From: a virus
Reading direction: 5' to 3' (one strand)
Virus record (IMG/VR): IMGVR_UViG_3300034061_005646
Location: 1-64,000 of that record
Length of the DNA: 64,000 nt
The notes under the pieces: model-generated
What the model was told of the DNA's origin: nothing
Database searches by the model: none
What the model saw: the letters and a program-made list of their open reading frames with translations, nothing else
In this document: positions 9,401 to 21,400 of the stretch, piece after piece
Layout of the letters: every line of letters starts with the position of its first letter
Numbering within the stretch: position 1 is the first letter of the stretch
Translations under genes and position numbers: made by a program

Positions 9401-12400
9401 CCATTTGGTCCAACACTAACAATATTGCCATCTACTGCAAGTTCTAATCCAATTGAGTATGTTGGTCGGTTGGATAAATAAGCATCATACTGTTCATTTT
9501 TGATTCTAAGATAGTCAGTTACTTGCTTAGCAAAACCACCTCTGTCAAGTGCATCGGCAGCATGATTGCTAATTGAACCATGACCTGCAGTATAAGAAGC
9601 CAATATGTTTGACAAATTTGTTACACTGTTACCAGATAGCATTTCTTTGATACCTCTATTTAACAGCTTATTTGCTTCAGGTATTATACCTTTTACAAAG
9701 TCTTGTATATCTTTTCGTGTTTGTCCGGGAATTCTGTTTGCAGCATTTTCATACGTTTCAGCATTCATTCCATCAGCTTCCATATTGTCAATAATAGCAT
9801 TTGCGTTATCAAACGTATACTGACCAACAGTTGTGTATTTGCCCGACTGAAGTGTTGGTGGTATCAAACTTTCTACAGTAAACAAATCTTCGTTGTATGA
9901 AAGAATGTTGGTTATTATCTCATAAAGATTTGCATCTTGTATTGGTTGAGCTGTGGTAGCAGCGCTTCTCATTTTGAATACTTTAAAGATAAAGTTTCTT
10001 ATTCTTCCAAATAATGATTTGTCAGATCCAACATAATTTTGAAGCTGAGTGCCTGTTAAGTCAGGATTGATACGAGCAAAGTATTCTTGCATTTCTCCTG
10101 TAGTATCAGACATCATATAAGCAATCATTTCATCCACACGAGCAAAGTTGTTGCCCGCAAGCTGAGGATCTTCCCAAATGTTTTTTACTTTAGCTTGTAC
10201 GCCACTTGCGTTTGCCGGTAATGCACTTACTACCTTACCAAGTACATTTGCAAGGTCAAGTACAGTTTCTTTCAAATCATAATAAGCATCACCCGGTTGA
10301 GCTTGCTCAGCTTCATAAATAGCATCTGTAATCCATGCATGGACTGCTTCGTGAATAACTACCATTGGAGCATCTAAGCTTTTGGAGTCCCCATTTATGT
10401 ATATTTCTCCATTATAAAAGAATGCTTTTGTATTTGGGTTAGGATTTTGGGTGCCGAATGCATTTGCTTCAGCATCTTCAAATTCCTTTTGCGTTAGTAC
10501 ATTGGTTTTAACTTCACCAATAACATCGGTAAATTTCTTAGCTATGTCAGCAACAAATGGATTTGCGTTAAGCTGTTCTTGGTATGCTTTAATAACTTGG
10601 CTAAGTGTATTAGCTTCAATACCTCTTGATTTAAGGTTTTCGTTGATGCTTTTACCTCTCAAGCTTATTGAAGATCCTGTAACATACTTAGAAATATTAT
10701 TTACGATATCTAATGCAGACAATTTAGTTTCTGACCATGAAGTTCTGTTATTTTGGTTTGTGCCTGCAACATTACGCATAGTAAACCTTCTGGCTCTTTC
10801 TTTGGTTTTTTCTTGCTGACTTGGCTTACTTGTTATTTGGCTGTATTTATTAGTATCAACAAACATTTGTTGACCAGGCTGATTCATTGCTGATATTTCC
10901 TGAATAGTTTTTAAAGCCTCAATAAGCTTGTTTACGTTTCTTGCAGTAATTGTATTGCCGGTTTTGGTTTGTACGCTTGGGCTTCCAATAGATGCTTTCT
11001 GAAGCTCTTTAATTGCTAACGTAATAAAGTCTTTATTATTAATAGACTTAACGCCTTTGATTTCAATGTTTTTAAGGACATCACTCAAAAGATTCATTGT
11101 CTCAAGACTATTTCCTGTAATAGCGTGTATTGACTCAAATACAGCACGTTTAAAATCAGCAACACTCATATTGTCAAATTGAGAGTTTGCCGGAATAGAA
11201 ACAATGTCTTGGAATGAGCTCAATGGCATATCGTTGTTTCCTTTTAAAACAGTAACATCGCCATTTTCTGAATAGGTTGCTATTGGAACAAACAAATAGT
11301 TAGGCGATTTTGCTGTGCCCTTTTTACCGTTTGTATTGATATAACCAGATTGTATTCTTTTATAGAGAGTTATTTCACCATTGTTTTCATTTCTATGGTG
11401 CACATATTCATGAGCTGATGCCCATTTAATATCCTTTGCATTTCCGGTTTCCATGTTAGTAATCTGACTGCCGGTTATTTGATAAGCCATTGTAGGCTCT
11501 TTTAGCAATGCATCATTAGCATATTCAAAAAAATTATCTTCATGAGAGTTATTCCATGCTTTGTTCAAATCTTTAACAACATCTACCTGATAAATTCCAG
11601 CATCTTGTCTAATAATACCCAACAAGTTGCGAGATTGTTTATAGCTCATTTGCTCATTGAAATATTGAATCCACATATACGGATCAGAAATAATTCTTTC
11701 GTCAGCAAATGATGTTGGTAATGCTTCATTTTCTAAAGCAGTTATTACCTTATCCATTACGGTTCCTACTTCGTTTCCATCAGAATCAAGTATTGGATTT
11801 CCTAACGCTGCAAAAAGGTTATTTATTCCTTCAGCAATTTCAGCAAGCTGATCACTTGTAAAGTCTGTCATTCCACCTTGGCTTAACAAAATGCTTTGAT
11901 TTGTTGGCTTTTGGTGTCTTGGGCTTGGCTTATTTGGATTGAACGTAGATAAATATGAGGACATTGCCACAAACCATTGTTCTGCAGTAGCTTCACCAAA
12001 AGGCTCATTTGTTGCAAGTGCTGTTTCTGCAAATGTTTTAATAGCTTGATCAATAAAATTATTTGGTTGAGTGTTTGAAAGCACATCCAAATCATTTGCT
12101 TGATTTTCTACAATTGCTTCGTCTTGAATAATATATTCTTGCCCTGTTACAGAATTAAACAATGTTCCAGAAGAAGGATCTGCATAAACATCAAATTGAT
12201 ATTCATTTTGGCTTATAACAATTGCCATCATTATTTTAGCTGCTTCAATTGGATTGTTTCTTAAAGCAATTTCAAAATCAGCAAATGTTGCATTTTCAGG
12301 CAGTTCAATTTTTTGTCCATCAACTTCTTTAAATATACCTGAGTCTTGCTTATAAAGCTTTTCATCATATACAGGTAAGCCATTTTCGTTGCGTATTGGC

Positions 12401-15400
12401 TCTTGATAAACGCTTTGGTATTCTCTAGACTCTAAAAACTTAATAAAGCCATTAGATGCAATTGCAGATCTATTATCATACAAAGCTGTCAATACCTTAT
12501 TCATGGCATAGCTGAAGTTTTGTTTTTCTTCTGGTTTCAGAATATTATCAATCTTCTTTTTAATTTCTTCTCCCATAGCTACACGGCTAAATGCATCTTG
12601 AAAACGAGAAACTGCTTTTTGGAATACTTGGCCGGAAGTAGACTTAATAATGTTTGATACAAACTTATGTATCATTCTGTTAATCTTAGGAGAGTGTGCA
12701 GTAATGGATGAACCGATTACAGACATAGCAGTAAAAAACCCTTCAGCTTTAGCAAACATGATAGGATCTTCTAATATGTGTCTATTTCCGCTTATAACTT
12801 CATTAGCATATACCTTGGCAATATATTTTAAGTATGCTGTTGCTCCGTCATAGTTTAACCCTTTATTAAGCAAAGACTCCATTAAAGGCCCTTTCTTTGT
12901 GCTAAGGGCTTGATTAATTTCGTTTAGTTTGGCTATTGCTTCATTATGGTTTGTGTCAAATTTAATTTGATCTTGTCCGGTAAGAGAAGAGCCCAAAAAC
13001 CTTGTACCAAAGGACATTGGTGTTCTTAACCACCCTCTTGTATTTTCTGTGGCTATTTCTTCGGCAGACTTGCCTTTTTGAATACCATGCAAAACATTAT
13101 CAACTTCATCATCAGTGGCTAATACACCAATCTTTTCCATTTCAGAAATGAATGTTCTGCTTTCCTCAATGCTTACAGGAATATCATCAAACTTTTTAGT
13201 GTTTAATGACAAAGGATCTATTGCTTTTTGCATATCAAGCAAAACACCAAGAGTTTTAACAGCTTCTATTTGGGCGATAGTGTAATCATTGTTTGCTCCA
13301 ACCATTCCCAAATCTGAAGTATAGTCAATATCTTGAACGTGTTTAAGACCATATTCTGAATCAATTGCTGAAAGGTTGACAGTATTATTGTCAAGCATTT
13401 CTTCATAAGGTGTTCCTGCTATTCTTGAACGAAGGTCAGCTTTAATGTTGTCAAATAGCTGATAAGATTGTTGTTCGTATTCATCGGCAATAAGCGAGTT
13501 TCTTTCAGCCATTTCGTAGTACTTCTTAATAATTGGCTGATTAATAAAGTTAACTGCTACAGACATACCTGTTTCGATACTGTTGTTGGTTAACCCTTTC
13601 ATCATACCTATACGTGTACCAAGCAAAATAAACGCACTCATATTCATGTCGTTTACTCCTGGCTTATTTAAATATCCTTTCTTAACAGCATCCACAAATA
13701 TCTGAAGAACCTGAGAAGTTGAGTTTTGCAACCTCTTTTGGTTTTCTTTATACATTGCGGATATAAAAGTTTCGGCAATTAAGTCTTGCTGTTTTTTGTA
13801 TTCGTAAGGAAACTGATCATCTTGCTTTTTCTTATCGTTTTGATATTTATCGTTCAATATCTGACGAGCTCTTTCTTCAGCTATTTGATTCATTTCCTCA
13901 ATGTTTACAGCATTGCTTTTTAAACCAAATTGCTGTTTCATTTCGTTGGTGACAAATGGAATACCTTCAAAGGTTGCCATATCAAAATTAATGTTATTAA
14001 TGCTAAAGTTTACCTGTGTGGCACCTTTTGGTCTAAATTGAACCCTTGCCTTGCTTGCCATAGATACAGCAAGATTAATAACCCTAATTGATGCAGCAGC
14101 CTTTCCAATACCATTTTTACTGTTTTGGATTTCAGCATTACGTTGTATCATGCCAGAGTTTGACATGGTTGTTTTGGCTTTGCCTGTATATCCCTCTCTC
14201 TCAATAACCCTCAAAAAGTCGTTTACATCATTTACCTGCTCTTGCATTTCATTTCCAAACTTGCCTTCAAACAATTCCATATTTGCTTCGTTCTCAACTG
14301 CATCTTGATATGTTTTAAAAACTGCAAGTGCTGTGCTTAGCTTAATTTCTTTGTTTTTACCTCTGGTATCATTATAGTCATTAACCATATTGATTAACTG
14401 ATCCGTAGTGGTATTTTCATCAATTGAAAAACCTCTGTCTGTTAAATACCTTAGTAATTTTTTTGGCTCTTTATGGATTGGGTATATAAAGATACGGTCT
14501 CCGTCATTATCCGAATTAGATAGTGAATAAAACTCCAATGGTGGAATAACCATTGAACCGTTACCGTTTAACGCTTCAGAAAATACAAGTTTTGCTCTTA
14601 TTTGTGTAGCAGCATTATTGTAAGGAACCTTGATCCCTGTAACATAGATATCTCCATTTTCATCAGCAAATTCAGCAAAAACATCTTTAAACCTTTCAGG
14701 AACTACCATTTCTGATATTCCATTTTCGGTATTGTTAGGATCTATTCTGTACTTTGGAGTATTATTGGTTTGTCCGTCTATTGTAAGCAATGGAGAAGTA
14801 ACGGCCATATACATAGACTTCATCTTTGATTTCATAGCTTGCTTAAACTTAGCAGCCTGTATCTGATAAAGAAGGCCTTCATCATACTCAAAGTTGTATC
14901 CAGACTTTATCTTTTGGATAATATTCTCATACATTGATCGCACAGCCTCAGACTCATTTTTGCTTTGCTTGCGTAAGAAGTCTATAATCTTGTCAGCTTG
15001 TAGCTTTTTAGCTAATGGGCTTGCTATTTTTCGGTATTCATTTACCATTTCGGTAAAGTTTTTAGACTCAAGCGTTGCATTTGCTACTGATGCATTAATC
15101 TTGTTAGATACAGCATTTTGTAACTTTTTTAAAGCAGCTACGCTTTTTGGATTTGAAGAGTCTACATACAATGGAGATTGCTTATTCTTTTGGTCTGGAT
15201 CTGAAGAAAACCTATTGCTTTGGCTTTCATTGGTTGGAAGCTGAATATAGATATCTCCGTAATTTGCTGTATGAACATTTACTTCAGTTGGCAAATCAGC
15301 ATTACTATCCCATTCTATTGCTGTTCTTTTTTCGGCACCAATTTTTTCCGTAGAATCGTCAAGCAAAGCATCAAGCTTATTTGCTTGCATAAAATCGTAC

Positions 15401-18400
15401 ATCTTTTGAAGTATTGGATTAGACGCTGCTAATTCTTTAGTAAGCACTATTTGCATCCCTTTGTGTGCAGTAGGAATACCATTTGCGTTTACTGTCGACA
15501 TAGCATACTTATACTGACCTTCAAAACCCATTTGACCACCGACTGAAGTAGGTATAACTTCATTTGCAAGCTCAGATAAGAACATTACCCCATCACCTAC
15601 CTTAACTTCACCAAATGGTGTAGATATGCTTTCTTTACCACCAAACATATTCTTATCCATAATAACATAGTTAAATGGAGCGTCTGCTGCTACTTGTGTA
15701 CCTGGTGCATTAAACATTTTAGTCCTAACAAATGAATTTTCTTCATCCATGGCCATAAAATGCTCTTGGTCTCCACGTAAGTATTGCATATGGTAATAGC
15801 GATTAAATTCACTATTAACCACAAACTCTTGCATTAGCGTAGGAATAGAATGGTTTGTAGCAAGCGCTTGACTTGGAGTATTGGCATTTTTTTTGTACCT
15901 GTCTATATCCAACAATGTTCCTATTGTGTTTTCGTTTATAAAATCCAATAAGCCTTTTGTAACTCCCGGAAGGTCAGCAATGGCTTTTACATCGTTTCCA
16001 AAAGATTGGCTATCTCCGGTTTTATAGTAATTCATATATGCTGCCATAACCATGTTTTTAGCAAGGTCTGCTTCAATAGGATTTTGAGCATTTGCAGGAT
16101 TATAAAACCTTGAAAGTTGAGCATTTAAGTACTGCTCATACATTTTTTGTGCTTCTTGGTTAAGTCTGTTTTGGTCAAAGACAACTGTTCTTTTACCTGT
16201 TGCATCAGTTTTAATACTGAACATACTTGGTATGTGCTTTGTCATTTGAGCAACACTTAATGGATTACCATTTCTATCTGTTGCATTATCCACAGCAGTT
16301 TGAACTTCTGCTTTAAATAAATCAAGTGCGTTATGAGCGCTTGGTTTACCTGTCATTATATCCATTCCGGCAAAAGCAACATCATTTGAGAACTGATATT
16401 CAATTCCTGACTTACCCATAACAGCATATAACCTTGCACCTGATACTGTATATACCCTTGGTGAATCATTTATTTGCTCAATAAAATTAAAGGCATTTGT
16501 TCCATAATTTACTGAATTAAGATAATCTCCCATTAAAGTAAGAATAACCATTTCAGAAGTCAGCTTATCGCTTTCTACTGCATAATTCTTTCCTTTCTTA
16601 ATGTTAAACTCTGAAATAGCAGATATGCTGTATTTTTTAGCAATGCTGGCTATGGCAACAAGTGGGTTATTGGCAAGTCGCTTCATTCTTGCTGTTGGAC
16701 GGCCATTGCTTGTTTTACCACCAAAATGACGAACATCTTGATTATTAAGAACTACGTTGTTTTCTTGAGATAGTGCTGAAAGAAACTTATCTTGATTTAC
16801 TCGTTGTGCTGCTTTTTCAGCAACCCTGACAATGTTTAAGTTTCGGTTTGGCTTTTCAATAGCTGTTAGGTTTTTACCTAAACGAGAACTCCAATAACGG
16901 CTTTCTGATATAACCCCAAATATCTTTTTGTTTTTAGATATGTGTTCGGCAGCAAAGAAAGAGTAGATAGGATCCATTGAAGCATCACTCTTATTTTCTG
17001 TAAGGTTATAATACCTTGTAGCAATTTGTTTCAACGGTTTGATGTTTGGGCTATTGTATTGCTCAACAACCTTTATAGCATCATCAATAGACTGTTCCAA
17101 AATACCACTACCGGCAACAATAAATCTTAAGCTTTGCAATCCTGCAATAATTTCTTTCTTATCCCCGGACTTTCTTCCGGCTTTTAATGCTGTTCTTGCA
17201 TCCTGAAACATAAAGTTAAGACCATAGAGTCCTTTCTTAATCATTTCATTTACTTGCCGTTTAACATCATTTTTAACATCAGTTTCAATCTTACTTCTAT
17301 TAGCGACATAAACAGATACCTTTCCACTTTTATCAAATGCAACAGCTCTTTTTTGAACTACGTTTTGAGCCATTGTAGTACTTAATGATCTCATAGTGTT
17401 TGCTGCCAAAAAAGGATTAACAACCCCATTAACTACGGAAGATTCATTTATTTTATTAGATAGCTTATAAAGTACTTCGCCAATAGATTCCAATAACATT
17501 CTTGTGTTACTGTCTGTTATCGGATTAGTTTTGTTCGAAAGCCTTGCATTAATGTAATTAACAACTTCAAGGACATTTCTTGGTTGTCCGTTAATTTTGG
17601 TAGAAAACAAAGAAGCTATACCTGAAAATATGTATGTTACGTTTGGCGTTTGAGACAACCCGGCTTTTTTCATCTTTTGCAGATAAACATAATGTGCAAG
17701 TTTACCTACTGCTTCAGCAGCTCTTGTATTTAAGTCTGGACCACCTTTATTAATTAAATCAGAAAGGATTTGATCTCCATCAGATATAATCTCAGCAGCA
17801 TCGGTAATCGCTTCGTCTATGTCTTGTATGGCTTCAATAGCTGAATAGTTTTCAATGCCATAGCTTTTTCCAACTTCTTCAATAGCGGTTTTAACAGTGC
17901 TTGCAAAAGATTTGCCGTTAATAGCGTGATCTCTTGCAATTTGTTGTGAAGTTTGAAACAATCCATAAGAACCTTCAGTAGAAGATGCGCCTAATTCAAT
18001 AAACGAAAGTATGTTGTTTAGTGCTTTGTAAAAAGGCTCCATTTCTCCTTGACCTTCAGTTGGAAACTCTCCGTTTCTTCTTCTTTCAAGGCTAATTTGC
18101 TTACCGTACAGAGAATTGATTTTTTCAATTGCTTTTTCAGCAAGCATTCTATGAAGCTTTTGAACATCTTTATCAGTAAGATTGCCACCATTTTTGTCAT
18201 ACATTTCCTTATACATCTTTGCATATTCGTTGTATGCACCCTGAATGGCGTTGATAGCATTAAATTCTATCATTTCTTCGGTAGTGACTATACCTAATCC
18301 ACCTTCTACTTGCGGATCAAACTCTTCATCAAATATTGGAGCTTCGTTACCTTCTTCCTCATTATACACAGATTCCGCTATTTGAAGCTCAGATAGCGAA

Positions 18401-21400
18401 TTTTCAGAAGGAATTGGATTTGGTTCTGGTTCTGGTTCTTCCTCAAATACATCATCTTCAACTGCTATGGCTCTTGGTTGAGCAGTTGGTTGCTTTCCGG
18501 CATTTCTTTCGTATTCTCTTAACACCTTTTGAGTGACAGCATTGATTTCTCGTACTGTCATGTCAGTATTTTTAGATTCACTTAAAAGATAGCTTGCGAT
18601 ATCAGCTTTTGTAGGGTTTGTATTTCCCTGGGCATCAAAATATTCTTTTGTTTTCTTTTTTATTTCACTGTCGTTTGGACGTGGTTTTTTACTTGTCTTA
18701 GCAACCTTTTCTTTTGACTTAGGAAAAGCTGGGCGCTTGTCTGTATCTTTTACATCGGCAACTGTTTTTGGTTGCGCTTTGCCTTGCTTAATAACTTTAG
18801 TGTCATTCTTGGCAATACCATTAGTGGCTGATTTAAGGAATTCTTTTACAACCTTTCTTTCAGAGCTTGTAACATCAAACACACCTTCAGACTCCATTCG
18901 GTCCATAATCTCCAAATCGGTTAATCCTTCAGCTTTGTATGACTGAGCAAGTTTAGCAACATCATCATTTGCCTTAATATTCTCAACACCTTTAATTGGT
19001 GCACCTGAATTTTGGGATTTAAGCCTTTTCATTACTTTTTGTGCAGGCTCAATTTCAACTTCTTCGTTAGCTGCTATTTCTGTATCAGCATCAATTCTTC
19101 TTGCAGGTGCTGAAGCATTAGCATTTGTTGTTTTTGAAGTAGTGCTTTTTCCTTCAGACGGTTTTGCTGTAGCCTGTTCTGCCGCTTTAGCTTTTTGATC
19201 TTGTTGATACTTTAGCTCATTTAAACCTATAAGTTGATTATTTACAGTTTGAAGCTGTTGGTTAGTATATAGCTTTTCATTTTTAAGAACCTGAAGTTCA
19301 GACTTTTTTTGTTCTTCAGTTAAAGATGTATCTGCTGATACCGTAGCTATTTGAGCGTCAAGCTGTGCAGATTTTTCAGACAAGGCTGTTTTTTCAGCAT
19401 TTACTCTAGTTATAGTTGATGGTATAAGACCATCTTTAACCGATTCCTCTGTTGGAGTGTTTGCAGTTACTTCAAGCTCTTGTAAAGCAGAAGCGACCTC
19501 TTGTGTGAGGCCAATTTTTTTTTGCTCTTTTTGTATTGTCTGAAGCTCTGATACCTGTCTTTTAGCAGCATTTTGAACAACCTTATTTTTCTGTTCTTCT
19601 TGAGCATTTGTAAATTGAGTATTTACAGATTCTTTTACTGCTGCTTGTGCTATGTCTGCTTTTTGTTTTTCAAGGGCTGATATTTGATTTTGTACAGCAC
19701 CAATAATAACCGGGTTGTTTTCTGCTTTTGCTTGTTCTAAAAGAACTTGTTGGTTTTTAATTTGATCTTGCACTTGAGCATATTGCATAATCTGCTCTTT
19801 ACTTGCATTAAGCCCAGATGTTTTTAACATTCTGTTTAATTCGTTATATTGATAAAGCTTATCAATATATGGCTTAACCTGTTCTTCTGTTTTTATTCCG
19901 CTTTGCACAAGCTGTCTAAATCCTGCTTCTGCTGAATTTAAATCGCTTGCAAGATCATACATATAAGAATCTACTGCTTGCCCTCTTGAACCCAAAGACA
20001 TTGCAGTAGTTGATAATAATGTAGAAGCCAACATTACACCAAGGTCTCTAATTGTTGGCAAAACATCTTTGTAAACTTCTTGTCCGGCTGCAAGGTTTGT
20101 CATGTATTTGTTGGCTGTTTCTCCAATCATTGCTCCCGTTTCTTCAATTGCTTCGGCACCAAAACTTGACATTAATATTTTACCGCTTTCGGTAAGCTGT
20201 CTCATTTTTCCACCTTTAAGAGCATCAAACCATTTTTTGCCATTAGCTGTATATATCCAACCTTCGTCAAAAATACCTTCACTCATTACGTTAACAAATG
20301 CGTCTGCTGTTGCTTTTTTACCTGCAATAGATACAGCTTCTTCAACATTAATTCCTTTTGTCGTTAAGTTATCTAATTCATCTTCAAATGCTGATTGATA
20401 TGTAGATGCATAGGTTAAATATGTTGATGGAGACATTACAGTGTTTACCAAATAGTTTAATGCAAAATTTCCAATTTTTGCTGCTCTTGTACCTGATTGC
20501 AAGCCTGAGTATAGTCTTGCTATATCTGCTACTGCTTTAACCCTTGAACCCGCTCCAATCGTTCCACCTAGCATAATTGGTGCAGACTGTACTGTAGTGC
20601 TCCAAACATCTAAGATAAAGTTTTCTGTTGGAGAGTATTTTTCTTGTCTTGCTTCGGTCCTTCTTTCAATGTTTGTTTTTTCTTCGCCAAGGTATTTATT
20701 TAACGGTGGCGCAATAAAAGTGGCCAAGTCTAATCCAAAACTCGTTAAAGCATCTTCTGCTTCTGTTTTAAAAACTCCACCCGTTGCATCTCTTAATGCT
20801 CTGTTTTGCGTTTGAATTTCTTTTTTAAGCCTTTCTTCAGCAACGCGAGGATCGTTGTTAATTGCTTCATAAATTTTATTGAATTCATTATGAGCAATTG
20901 ATGCTTGTTCAAGCTTTTTTATTTCTTCAAGTTCTTTACCATAAGGCAAAAGCTTTTCATTTATTTGCTTTTCAAGCAACGGAAGCTGTTCATTATAATA
21001 TTTTTCATAAACAGCTTTTTGTTCTGGGCTAATAGGCCCATTGATTAAAGATTCATATCGCGCTTTTTCTTTTTCAAGTTCCTGTTTTTGGGTATATAAA
21101 CTTAAAACTTCACCAAATTTCTTTTCTCCAATTTTGGCAACTGATTGCTGAAATACTTGTTTTTGATATTCAAGTTCTTTTATTCCAATTTCAGTGGCAA
21201 GTGCTTGAAACTCTAATCCGGTTTGCCCTGGTCTTCTTTCAAGCTGCTTTTTTCTTTGATCAATGACATTAAGTTTTTTTTGGTATTCTTCTCCTTCTGT
21301 ACTTAAATTAACTCCATCATCAAGCGCATTCATTGGCTTTTTAACCATGTTTTTGCTTTGAGTGGTAGTTCTATATTCTTCAGCTTCTTGTTCAAGATCT

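Noticed and set aside
11390-11415. A second HExxH (HEYVHHRNENNG) in the giant protein as another metalloprotease
   Set aside because: It is followed by a beta-type stretch (EITLYKRIQSG) without a nearby helical third ligand, so it is likely chance.
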